Below, piece by piece: positions 52,979 through 61,128 of a stretch of DNA of 64,000 nucleotides. The translations under genes were made by a program, and so were the position numbers. Positions within the stretch are counted from its first letter, which is position 1, and every line of letters starts with the position of its first letter. Where the stretch lies: positions 3,782,001 to 3,846,000 of the forward strand of contig NZ_CP014546.1 of assembly GCF_001579805.1 (NCBI RefSeq), written 5' to 3'. Source of the DNA: Pseudomonas azotoformans (GTDB lineage Bacteria; Pseudomonadota; Gammaproteobacteria; Pseudomonadales; Pseudomonadaceae). Under the pieces are notes generated by a model that had not been told where the DNA came from, did no database searches, and saw only the letters and a list, made by a program, of their open reading frames with translations.

Positions 52979-53746
52979 ATGATCACGCGTTTACTTGCCG
53001 CTACGGCACTGACTGTTGTTGCTTCAACCGGCGCACAGGCGGCGGATGCCTATTCGTCCGAAGGCCCTACCGACTGGACCGGTTTCTACGGCGGCTTGAG
53101 TGCCGGCTACGGCTTTGGTGGCGATGGTGATGTCGATACCAAGGGCCAGGCTGCACCGAACATTGCCAACATCAACGGCGGTGCACGCCCTGGCCGCGTG
53201 AACCTGGACCGCAACGGCCTGCTGGGTGGCATACAGTTCGGCTACAACTACCAGTTCGGCCAGTGGGTGGCCGGTATCGAAGCGGATATCTCCCATACCG
53301 ATCTGCAGGACAGCCGAAACATTGGCACGGCTCAGCTCAACACCCGCTTGGCGCTGAACAACAGATTCGAATCGAAGATCAAATACCTCGGCACCCTGCG
53401 CGGTCGCTTCGGTTATGCGTTCGACCACACCTTGGTCTACGGTACGGCCGGCCTGGCCTATGGCGAAACCAGCCAGAGCGTCGACATGTTCGGCCCCACA
53501 GGCAATACCCAGTTCAGCGGCGACCAGAGCCATTTCAAAATGGGGTACACGGTGGGAGCTGGTATCGAACAGGCCATCACCAAGAACCTGTCGTTCAAGA
53601 CCGAATACCTGTACTACGACCTGGGTGAAGACAAGCTGAATGTCGCTGTGATTCCGGGCAGCGGTGGCGCAGGGACTGGGTATGATTCCAAGTTCAAGAA
53701 CGATGGGCAGATGCTGCGTGTTGGGTTGAACTGGAAGTTTGACTGA
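52979..53746 (+). CDS. outer-membrane beta-barrel protein (Omp25/31-like)
   Basis: A 255-residue porin-like protein with signal peptide MITRLLAATALTVVASTGAQ-A and an 8-strand barrel ending in the aromatic LNWKF-D tail. The pattern DWTGFYGGLSAGYGFGGDGD after the signal, then WVAGIEADISHTDLQDS and NLSFKTEYLYYDLGED, is that of the Omp25/RopB/Omp31 family best known in alpha-proteobacteria. AGGAG is 8 nt before the ATG. It is a single gene, convergent with the membrane protein at 53757. Confidence 0.88.
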   Translation: MITRLLAATALTVVASTGAQAADAYSSEGPTDWTGFYGGLSAGYGFGGDGDVDTKGQAAPNIANINGGARPGRVNLDRNGLLGGIQFGYNYQFGQWVAGIEADISHTDLQDSRNIGTAQLNTRLALNNRFESKIKYLGTLRGRFGYAFDHTLVYGTAGLAYGETSQSVDMFGPTGNTQFSGDQSHFKMGYTVGAGIEQAITKNLSFKTEYLYYDLGEDKLNVAVIPGSGGAGTGYDSKFKNDGQMLRVGLNWKFD

Positions 53747-53756
53747 CGTTGGAGCC

Positions 53757-54584
53757 TCAGGCGCAGAGGCTTTCAGCGTGCATCGGGCGCGCGGGGCGGT
53801 GTTGATGCAACTGGCCCTGTCGCGTCTTGCGGGTTTTGCGGGTATGGACCGCGTTCCAGAGAGTGAAGTCGAACTGTGTGGCGGAGACGACATTTTCCTG
53901 GATCAGTGTGATGGGGGGCGGGTTGGCTGCAGTTGAGTAGTGAGTATTCAGCGTGACCTCCAGTGTGTCCTTGTCTCGGTAACCGCTGAGTATGGGGATC
54001 AGCGTGAAGGCATGATCGACACCTTCGGACTCGGTCGGTGTGCCTGCGAACAGTACGATTCCGACATAGACCTTGCGATCGTTCAAGCTGAACATGCACG
54101 GCCTGCACTGCACGATGGACTCTCTCAGCAAGATTCTGAAAGGCGTGCCCTCAAGGACACCCAGCGCCAGCAGCGAGTGGAGCTGGACGTCTGTTTCCAG
54201 TTGCAATATTTTCTTCTTCGCGCCCACATAGAGCGCTGACCAGAAGAAGGGAATTACCAGTGCCGTCAGGCCAACCTGCATCAGGAAAACCCACAGCGTG
54301 CCGTTTTTTTCGCTGGCAATATCAAGCTGCACCAATAGCGTGCCCAAGTAGCTGCTGTAGTCTGTTGCAATGACGTGCCCCATGATCGGGACCGCCTGCT
54401 TTGACACTGCCAGAACGGCTGCAGTCAGGAGGGTCGAAACGATCAGGCAAGCCATTCCCATCCTGGCCACCTGCAAATAGAGCAGTTGTCCTTGGAAACG
54501 GTGCAGGCGTACGTAGAAAAAGGGGTGCCTGATGCAGACCATGTATCCGCTGACCAGCAAGGGGACGATGATCAGCAAACCCAT
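53757..54584 (-). CDS. membrane protein of unknown function
   Basis: A 275-residue protein with three membrane helices (about 2-18, 42-65, 101-122) and a soluble C-terminal half of about 150 residues with no recognised fold; it ends in a His/Arg-rich tail (TRKTRKTRQGQLHQHRPARP). No catalytic motif. Its start overlaps the 3' end of the 66-residue gene upstream by 13 bp, so the two are probably co-translated. AT content is slightly above the neighbours. Confidence 0.7.
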   Translation of the reverse strand: MGLLIIVPLLVSGYMVCIRHPFFYVRLHRFQGQLLYLQVARMGMACLIVSTLLTAAVLAVSKQAVPIMGHVIATDYSSYLGTLLVQLDIASEKNGTLWVFLMQVGLTALVIPFFWSALYVGAKKKILQLETDVQLHSLLALGVLEGTPFRILLRESIVQCRPCMFSLNDRKVYVGIVLFAGTPTESEGVDHAFTLIPILSGYRDKDTLEVTLNTHYSTAANPPPITLIQENVVSATQFDFTLWNAVHTRKTRKTRQGQLHQHRPARPMHAESLCA

Positions 54585-54772
54585 GAATGATCAGCCTCCA
54601 TTTTACGTATCTGGTCTATGGCGTCCTTGTAACCCGGCGACTCCAGCACTTCGCAGGCATCCAGGCCGATGCCTCCGTACACGACTTTCCAGGTTTTGCG
54701 GGACTTGACCTCTTTCGCACGCTCCCGCTCATCCTGGGTCGGCTTCCCGAACAACAAATGCAATAACGACAT
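54572..54772 (-). CDS. small cytoplasmic protein of unknown function
   Basis: A 66-residue charged protein (MSLLHLLFGKPTQDERERAK, later GIGLDACEVLESPGYKDAID) with no signal peptide. It overlaps the membrane-protein gene by 13 bp and is the first gene of that pair. Not assigned to any family. Confidence 0.6.
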   Translation of the reverse strand: MSLLHLLFGKPTQDERERAKEVKSRKTWKVVYGGIGLDACEVLESPGYKDAIDQIRKMEADHSWVC

Positions 54773-54893
54773 GGCGACACCCTCGCAGAGAAGTAGCCAT
54801 TTTTATAGCAAGTGAAAGGGCCCCTCACCATTGATGGCCGCCTTGCCACTGTCGCCAGTTCCCGTAGGAAACGTCTCCATTTGTATGGGTGGC

Positions 54894-55472
54894 CTAAAAC
54901 GTCGGCGGTGTAATCACCCAAATCACGAGGGTTTCCACCTTGCCAGGGTTGCCGTAGCGATGGGGCTCATGGCTGGCGAAGCTGAAACTGTCACCGGCTT
55001 CCAGCAGAAAGTGTCGCTCTCCTACCCACAACTCGAACCGGCCGCTCAGTACGTATCCCGCTTCTTCGCCTTCATGGCTGTAGCTCTGCTGGCTATAGGT
55101 GCCGGGCGGGAAGCTTGATTGCAGCATTTCCAGTTGGTGGTTGGGCAACGGCGTCAGCAATTGGTCGACGATGCCGTCTTCGTAGTGAATGCTTTGGCGG
55201 TTGCCTTTGCGCACCACATAGCCTTCGTCCTCGACAGCGGCTACGGTTTCGCTGGCGAAAAACCACTGGATGGTCACGCCCAGGCTACGAGCGATATTGA
55301 ACAGGGCCGGAATCGATGGATACGCCAGGTTACGCTCCAACTGGCTGAGGTAACCGGCCGTCAATTCGCTGGCCTGCGCCAGGGCCGTGAGGGTCAGGCC
55401 ACGGGCCTTGCGCAGCCCACGAATGCGCGTGCCGAGAAACAGTTGCTGGGGATTGTCTGTCACAGGTTCCAC
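54894..55472 (-). CDS. XRE-cupin transcriptional regulator
   Basis: A 192-residue regulator with a Cro/C1 HTH at about 13-68 (LRKARGLTLTALAQASELTA, GYLSQLERNLAYPS) and a cupin domain at about 115-185 (EGEEAGYVLSGRFELWVGER, LLEAGDSFSFASHEPHRY). It starts with GTG at 55472, overlapping the end of the flavin oxidoreductase gene by 13 bp, so it is translated in that operon. It is a likely binder of the palindrome at 57466-57500 in front of the operon. Confidence 0.88.
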   Translation of the reverse strand: MEPVTDNPQQLFLGTRIRGLRKARGLTLTALAQASELTAGYLSQLERNLAYPSIPALFNIARSLGVTIQWFFASETVAAVEDEGYVVRKGNRQSIHYEDGIVDQLLTPLPNHQLEMLQSSFPPGTYSQQSYSHEGEEAGYVLSGRFELWVGERHFLLEAGDSFSFASHEPHRYGNPGKVETLVIWVITPPTF

Positions 55473-57415
55473 GCTACCTTGAGTCCTTCGTAGATCGCCT
55501 CTTCGGCGGTGCGCGGGGCCAGGCAGTCGCCGATGCGATCAAAGGGCACCAAGCCTTGCAGCTCCGCGGCCAGAGTGTCTACTGGCTGGTGGCCTTGGCA
55601 CAACACCAGGGTATCGACATTTTCCAACAGCATTGGCTCACCGCTGGCGGTGTGTTGCAGGTAGACCGTGGTGTCATCGCAGCCATATAGGCGGGCGTAA
55701 GGGATGATCGGGATGCCCAGCCGGTGCAGTTCTCCGGCCATTAGATCACGGACATACAGCGGCAGGTTTTCCCCACAGTGCGTGCCATTGACCGCCAATT
55801 GCACCTGATGGCCGGCGCGCACCAGGCGCTCGGCAATGCCGGGTCCGATCCAGTCGCAACGCCAATCGACCACCACCACCGAGCGGCCCAACGTGACCTG
55901 CTCGCGCAGCACCTGCCATGCGTCCACCACTTGCAGTTCGCCGCCGCGTTCGAAGGCCGGCCAATAAGGCTCGGCACCGGTGGCGATAATCACATGATCG
56001 GGCTGTTCCTGTTCCACCAGCGCACGGTCGACACGGGTATGGCGCACCACGCGTACGTCGACCAGTTCCATTTCACGTTGCAGGTTGGTACTGGCCCCGC
56101 CGAATTCGCTGCGCCGTGGCAGCAGTTGGGCCAGCAACACTTGCCCGCCCAATTGCCCGCTGGCTTCGTATAGCGTCACATCATGCCCGCGTTGCGCGGC
56201 GACTGCCGCTGCTTTCATGCCCGCCGGGCCACCGCCCACCACCATGATGCGTTTGGGCTTCACTGCCTGTTGCAACTCACCAAACACCAACTCGCGGCCG
56301 GTCTCGGGATGCTGGATACAGGAGATCGGCAGCCCCTTGTGAAAGTGACCGATGCAGGCTTGATTACAGGCGATGCACGCCCGTACATCTTCGGCACGGC
56401 CCGCAAGGGTCTTGGTCGGCATCAGTGGATCGCAGATCAACGCACGCGTCATGCCGCAGACATCGGCCTGGCCCCGCGCCAATATCAGCTCGGCTTCCTG
56501 GGGCTGGTTGATACGCCCGGTGACGAACAGCGGAATCGACAGACTGGCCTTGAACGTCGCCGCCTCGCTGGCGAGGTACGCAGCGGCAATCGCCATGGGT
56601 GGCACGATATGGATCGCGCCGCCGAGTGACGCTGATGTACCTGCGACGATATGCACGTAATCCAGCTGGGTTTGCAGGTGTTGAACGGCTTCCAGGGACT
56701 CGTTTTCAGTGAGCCCTTCGGCATCGCGCTCATCTGCAGAAATGCGCAGCCCGATGATGAACTGTTCGTCGGTGGCGGCCCTGACGGCTTCGATGATTTC
56801 CCTCAAGAACTTCAGTCGATGTTCAAGAGAACCGTTGTAATCATCGGTACGCCGGTTTACCCGAGGATTGAGAAACTGCGCTGGCAGATACCCATGGCTG
56901 GCGACCACCTCAACCCCATCGATCCCCGCCTCATGCAAGCGCCTCGCTGCCGATGCATAACCCGCGACGATCTCGTCGATCATCGCCTGGTCCAGCGCCC
57001 GTGGCATCACGCGAAAGCGTTCATTGGGCACACCCGATGGCGAATACGCCACGGCGAGCAGACCATCGGCAGACTCCATGATTTCGCGTCCCGGATGGAA
57101 GATCTGCGACAGCACCATAGTGCCGTGGGCATGGCAGGTCTCGGCCAGTTCGCGGTAGCCGTCAATGCAGCTGTCGTCGGTCGCCATCAGCACATGGGAG
57201 GTATACCGCGCACTGTCATGCACCCCGGCCACCTGTAGCACGATCAGCCCCACGCCGCCCTCGGCACGTGCGCGGTGATAGGCGATCAACTGCGCATTGA
57301 CCCGGTTATCGGTGGGCATAGAGGTGTCATGCCCGCTGGACATGATGCGGTTTTTCAGGTGTTTGCCACGCAGTTCCAGCGGTTCGAACAGATGGGGAAA
57401 GGTCGGGTGCGACAT
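55460..57415 (-). CDS. OYE/2,4-dienoyl-CoA reductase-like flavin oxidoreductase
   Basis: A 651-residue protein: an N-terminal FMN-binding TIM barrel of the old yellow enzyme family (LFEPLELRGKHLKNRIMSSG, later VASHGYLPAQFLNPRVNRRT), four Fe-S cysteines in ACIACNQACIGHFHKGLPIS followed by Cys, and a C-terminal FAD/NAD(P) domain with VVGGGPAGMKAAAVAAQRGH. This is the layout of 2,4-dienoyl-CoA reductase, trimethylamine dehydrogenase and N-methylproline/stachydrine demethylases; the substrate is open. It is followed by the XRE-cupin gene and divergent from a class II aldolase. Confidence 0.9.
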   Translation of the reverse strand: MSHPTFPHLFEPLELRGKHLKNRIMSSGHDTSMPTDNRVNAQLIAYHRARAEGGVGLIVLQVAGVHDSARYTSHVLMATDDSCIDGYRELAETCHAHGTMVLSQIFHPGREIMESADGLLAVAYSPSGVPNERFRVMPRALDQAMIDEIVAGYASAARRLHEAGIDGVEVVASHGYLPAQFLNPRVNRRTDDYNGSLEHRLKFLREIIEAVRAATDEQFIIGLRISADERDAEGLTENESLEAVQHLQTQLDYVHIVAGTSASLGGAIHIVPPMAIAAAYLASEAATFKASLSIPLFVTGRINQPQEAELILARGQADVCGMTRALICDPLMPTKTLAGRAEDVRACIACNQACIGHFHKGLPISCIQHPETGRELVFGELQQAVKPKRIMVVGGGPAGMKAAAVAAQRGHDVTLYEASGQLGGQVLLAQLLPRRSEFGGASTNLQREMELVDVRVVRHTRVDRALVEQEQPDHVIIATGAEPYWPAFERGGELQVVDAWQVLREQVTLGRSVVVVDWRCDWIGPGIAERLVRAGHQVQLAVNGTHCGENLPLYVRDLMAGELHRLGIPIIPYARLYGCDDTTVYLQHTASGEPMLLENVDTLVLCQGHQPVDTLAAELQGLVPFDRIGDCLAPRTAEEAIYEGLKVAWNL

Positions 57416-57465
57416 GGTGCAGATACTCCAGGCGCTGTTATTGTTATTTTTCTATAGGAGGCGAG

Positions 57466-57500
57466 CGCCAGTAAAAAATCAACTTGTTTTTTTACTGGCG
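57466..57500. promoter_or_regulatory. perfect 13-bp inverted repeat in a divergent promoter region
   Basis: CGCCAGTAAAAAA (57466-57478) and TTTTTTACTGGCG (57488-57500) are exact reverse complements 9 nt apart, between the OYE-like gene (start 57415, minus) and the class II aldolase gene (start 57547, plus). As no gene ends here it is an operator rather than a terminator. The XRE-cupin protein of the left operon is the likely ligand-sensing regulator. Confidence 0.6.
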
Positions 57501-57546
57501 ACTGGATTAGCGTCGCCTTCATCAACCCCGTGCCTGGAGAATAAAA

Positions 57547-58305
57547 ATGACTCACTCCACCGAACAGCAGCTGCGTGAACAGCTCGCCGCCTGCTACCGA
57601 TTGATTGCGCACTACCGCATGAGCGATCTGATTTTCACGCATATTTCGGTGCGTATCCCGGGGCCCGAGCATCACTTCCTGATCAATCCCTACGGGCTGA
57701 TGTTCGACGAAATCACTGCATCAAGCCTGGTGAAGATCGGCCTGGACGGTCACCCCGTGGAGCCCTCGGCTTACGCGGTCAACCCGGCGGGCTTCGTGAT
57801 TCACAGCGCGATTCATGGCGCCCGCGAAGACGCCCAGTGCGTGCTGCACACCCACACCCGTGCCGGCTGTGCGGTGGCGGCCTTGGAGTGCGGGTTATTG
57901 CCGGTAAACCAGATATCCATGGAGTTCTACGGCAAGGTCGCCTACCACGACTACGAAGGCGTGGCCCTGGACATGGATGAGCAACAGCGGCTGGTGCGGG
58001 ACCTGGGCGACAAGCCGGTGCTGATGTTGCGCAACCATGGTTTGCTGACGGTGGGCGAGACCGTCAGCCAGGCGTTCCTGCGCATGTATTACCTGGAAAA
58101 GGCCTGCGATATCCAGATCGCCGCCCAGGCGTGCGGCAAGCTGGTGCTACCGTCCGCCGAGGTTTGCGCCTACACCGAGCAGCAATTCAACAACCCTGGG
58201 CGACCGCTGGAAGAGGGTGAGTTGGTCGACCTGGACGCCATGCAACTGGCCTGGGCGGCGTTACTGCGGATGCTGGATCGGGTGTCGCCGGGCTATCGCG
58301 ACTGA
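57547..58305 (+). CDS. class II aldolase/adducin family protein
   Basis: A 252-residue class II aldolase-like protein. The zinc histidines are visible in VLHTHTRAG and, later, LRNHGLLTVGETV; an upstream DLIFTHISVRIPG holds the phosphate-binding part of the fold. The reaction is probably an aldol cleavage or a decarboxylation of a hydroxy-acid. GGAG precedes the ATG. Transcribed divergently from the OYE-like operon, from a shared palindromic control region. Confidence 0.9.
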   Translation: MTHSTEQQLREQLAACYRLIAHYRMSDLIFTHISVRIPGPEHHFLINPYGLMFDEITASSLVKIGLDGHPVEPSAYAVNPAGFVIHSAIHGAREDAQCVLHTHTRAGCAVAALECGLLPVNQISMEFYGKVAYHDYEGVALDMDEQQRLVRDLGDKPVLMLRNHGLLTVGETVSQAFLRMYYLEKACDIQIAAQACGKLVLPSAEVCAYTEQQFNNPGRPLEEGELVDLDAMQLAWAALLRMLDRVSPGYRD

Positions 58306-58346
58306 GGTAGAGTCGTGATGCCGACTCAATCGTAGGAATTTGCCGC

Positions 58347-58985
58347 ATGACCCAGGAATCCCGTTTTTCCCGGATGGACCCGGAAGTGCGCAAGGCCAAT
58401 CTGGTCCAGGCCACGCTCACGTGTCTCAAGCGTGATGGTTTCCAGGGGGCGTCGATCCGCAAGATCAGCGCCGAGGCCGGGGTGTCGGTGGGGCTGATCA
58501 GTCATCACTATTCGGGCAAGGATGAGCTGGTGGCGGAGGCCTACCGCACCATCACCGACCAGGTCATGAGCCTGCTGCGCGAAACCATGGCCAAGGCGCC
58601 GCCGAACCCGCGTGAGCGCCTGTCGGCGTTGTTCCGTGGCTCGTTTTCCGCCGAATTGCTTGACCCGCACCTGCTGGATGCCTGGCTGGTGTTCTGGGGC
58701 GCGGTCAAGACCGCGCCGGCGATCAACCTGGCTCACGAACACTCCTATGGCGAGTACCGCACCATCATGCGTTCGGCCCTGACCGACATGGCCAGGGAGG
58801 AGGGCTGGAAGCACTTCGACGCCGATCTGGCCGCCATCGGCCTGAGCGCGCTGCTCGACGGGTTGTGGCTGGAGTCGGGGCTCAATCCCGGCACGTTCAC
58901 ACCAGAGCAGGGTATCCAGATCTGCGAAGCCTGGGTCGATGGCCTGCAGGCCGGTGGTCGCCAGCGTTATCAGCTCAAGCCCTGA
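58347..58985 (+). CDS. TetR family regulator (BetI-like)
   Basis: A 212-residue TetR repressor with HTH at about 20-60 (FQGASIRKISAEAGVSVGLI then SHHYSGKDELVAEAY). The C-terminal ligand domain is of the BetI subgroup (HLLDAWLVFWGAVKTAPAIN). AGGAA precedes the ATG. It lies upstream of an acyl-CoA operon on the same strand; the palindrome at 59068-59087 between them is the likely operator. Confidence 0.88.
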   Translation: MTQESRFSRMDPEVRKANLVQATLTCLKRDGFQGASIRKISAEAGVSVGLISHHYSGKDELVAEAYRTITDQVMSLLRETMAKAPPNPRERLSALFRGSFSAELLDPHLLDAWLVFWGAVKTAPAINLAHEHSYGEYRTIMRSALTDMAREEGWKHFDADLAAIGLSALLDGLWLESGLNPGTFTPEQGIQICEAWVDGLQAGGRQRYQLKP

Positions 58986-59067
58986 GCCTTCTGCGGCCGC
59001 CTGAACGCAAGGTTCAGGTCGGCCATTTCCCCTTCTGAAAATATTTGCAGTTTGCCGATTGCCTTCT

Positions 59068-59087
59068 TACTGAACACTTGTTTAGTA
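59068..59087. promoter_or_regulatory. candidate TetR operator
   Basis: TACTGAACA and TGTTTAGTA form a 9-bp inverted repeat with one mismatch and a 2-nt spacer, 50 bp before the enoyl-CoA hydratase start and downstream of the TetR gene. Size and symmetry fit a TetR-type site. Confidence 0.5.
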
Positions 59088-59136
59088 TCGCCTCATGTCG
59101 CACCCCTCAAGCCAACTAAAATAATTCGAGGAAGCC

Positions 59137-59928
59137 ATGACTACCGATTCGCCCGTGCTCACTCAAGTGCAAGCTGGCGTTGCCTGGATCACCCTCAACC
59201 GTGGCCCCCAGCGCAACGCCTTGGACATCCCCACCCTTAAGCACCTGCACGCCTTGCTTGATGCCTTCAACACCGACTCTGCGGTGCGTGTGGTGGTATT
59301 GACCGGCAACGGGCGCAGCTTCTGCGCCGGTGCCGACCTGGCCGAGTGGGCCGACGCCGAAGCCAGTGGCGCCCTCGAAACCTACGGCTGGACCGAAACC
59401 GCTCACGCCTTGATGACCCGCCTGCACACCCTCGACAAACCGACGATTGCCGCCATCAACGGTACCGCCGTCGGTGCGGGCATGGACCTGACGCTGTGCT
59501 GCGACCTGCGCGTCGCCGCCCAATCGGCGCGCTTCAAGGCCGGTTACACCAGCATGGCCTATTCGCCCGACGCCGGCGCCAGTTGGCACTTGCCGCGCCT
59601 GATCGGCGGCGAGCAGGCCAAGCGCCTGCTGTTCCTTGACGAGCTGTGGAGCGCCGACCGCGCCCTGGCTGCCGGCCTGGTCGGTGAAGTGGTCGCGGAT
59701 GATCAACTGCACGCCCACACCGCCGAACTCGCCACGCGCCTGGCCAACGGCCCGACCTTCGCCTTCGCTCAGACCAAGACCCTCATCCGTGACGGCGCCG
59801 AGCGCAGCCTGCCCGAGCAACTGCAGGCCGAACTGGCCGCTGGCCTGTTGTGCGGACGCAGTGCCGATGGCGCCGAAGCCTTGCGTGCCTCCCTGGAAAA
59901 ACGCCTCCCGAATTTCTCCGGCCAATAA
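59137..59928 (+). CDS. enoyl-CoA hydratase/isomerase family protein
   Basis: A 263-residue crotonase-fold enzyme. The oxyanion-hole segments are GNGRSFCAGADLAEWADA and INGTAVGAGMDLTLCCDLRV. The catalytic position that carries Glu in hydratases reads SMAYSPDAGASWHLPRLIGG, with Asp-Ala-Gly replacing the usual E-x-G, so the activity may be an isomerase or a hydrolase rather than a hydratase. GAGGAAG precedes the ATG. First gene of the operon that follows the TetR gene. Confidence 0.9.
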   Translation: MTTDSPVLTQVQAGVAWITLNRGPQRNALDIPTLKHLHALLDAFNTDSAVRVVVLTGNGRSFCAGADLAEWADAEASGALETYGWTETAHALMTRLHTLDKPTIAAINGTAVGAGMDLTLCCDLRVAAQSARFKAGYTSMAYSPDAGASWHLPRLIGGEQAKRLLFLDELWSADRALAAGLVGEVVADDQLHAHTAELATRLANGPTFAFAQTKTLIRDGAERSLPEQLQAELAAGLLCGRSADGAEALRASLEKRLPNFSGQ

Positions 59929-59951
59929 CAACACCCCGAACAGGTAGCGCC

Positions 59952-61112
59952 ATGAATTTCCAACTCAGCCAAGAACAAGACATGTTGGTGGACGCGGTAC
60001 GCAGTTTTGTTGCCAAGGAATTGTTGCCCCATGAAGAGGCGGTAGACCGTGCCGATGAGGTCTCGCCGGAGCTGGCTGCGCACGTTCGTGACAAGGCGAT
60101 TGCTGCCGGTTTCTACGCCTTCAACATGCCGGAAGAGGTGGGTGGCGGTGGCCTGGACTACCTGTCCCAGGCGCTGATCGAGCGTGAGTTGTCCAAAGTC
60201 TCGTGGGCGCTGCATGTGTTTGTCGCGCGGCCCTCCAAGATCCTGATGGCGTGCACGGGCTCACAGATTGGCGACTACCTGTTGCCCTGTGTGCAAGGCA
60301 AGAAAATCGACTGTTTTGCCTTGACCGAACCCGGCGCCGGTTCCGACGCCAATGCCATCAAGACCCGCGCCGTGCGCAGTGGTGATGACTTCGTGATCAA
60401 CGGCAGCAAGCACTTCATCAGCCACGCCGGGCACGCCGATTTCGCCATCGTGTTTGCGGTCACGGATACCTACGAACACAACGGCCGACAGCGCAACGCG
60501 GTGACTTCGTTCCTGGTGGATCGGGGTACGCCTGGCATGACCATCCGCCGTGGCCCCAAGTGCGTGAGCAACCGGGGTTACCACACCTATGAAATGTTCT
60601 TCGACGACTGCCGCGTCCCGGCGTCCAAGGTACTGGGCGAAGTGGGCAAAGGCTGGGAAGTGGCCAACGCCTGGCTCACCGCTGGCCGTGTGATGGTGGC
60701 CGCCAACTGCGTCGGCCAGGCCCAGCGCGCGCTGGATGTGTCGTTGCAATGGGCGGCGGACCGCAAACAGTTCGGCCAGCCGATCGGCACCTACCAAGGC
60801 GTGAGTTTCAAGCTGGCCGACATGGCCACGCAGATTCGCGCCGCTGAATTGCTGACCCTGCACACCGCCTGGAAAATGGACCAAGGCAGCATGACCGACG
60901 GCGAGGCCGGCATGGCCAAGCTGTTTGCCAGCGAAACCCTGGGCAAGGTTGCCGATGAGGCGGTGCAGATTTTCGGCGGCATGGGCTTGATGGATGAAGG
61001 GCCGGTTGAGCGAATCTGGCGCAATGCGCGGATCGAACGGATCTGGGAAGGCACGTCGGAAATCCAGCGCCATATCATCGCCCGTGAACTGTTGCGGCCA
61101 CTGTTGCGCTAA
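59952..61112 (+). CDS. acyl-CoA dehydrogenase
   Basis: A 386-residue acyl-CoA dehydrogenase, FAD-dependent, forming an alpha-beta double bond. Signatures are FALTEPGAGSDANAIKTRAV at about 122-141 and the C-terminal QIFGGMGLMDEGPVERIWRN. The catalytic Glu is in the last 20 residues region WEGTSEIQRHIIARELL. The start ATG at 59952 (after AGGTAG) is 23 bp from the enoyl-CoA hydratase stop; upstream open codons run into that gene. Confidence 0.93.
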   Translation: MNFQLSQEQDMLVDAVRSFVAKELLPHEEAVDRADEVSPELAAHVRDKAIAAGFYAFNMPEEVGGGGLDYLSQALIERELSKVSWALHVFVARPSKILMACTGSQIGDYLLPCVQGKKIDCFALTEPGAGSDANAIKTRAVRSGDDFVINGSKHFISHAGHADFAIVFAVTDTYEHNGRQRNAVTSFLVDRGTPGMTIRRGPKCVSNRGYHTYEMFFDDCRVPASKVLGEVGKGWEVANAWLTAGRVMVAANCVGQAQRALDVSLQWAADRKQFGQPIGTYQGVSFKLADMATQIRAAELLTLHTAWKMDQGSMTDGEAGMAKLFASETLGKVADEAVQIFGGMGLMDEGPVERIWRNARIERIWEGTSEIQRHIIARELLRPLLR

Positions 61113-61128
61113 GCGGCGAGGAGAGCGT

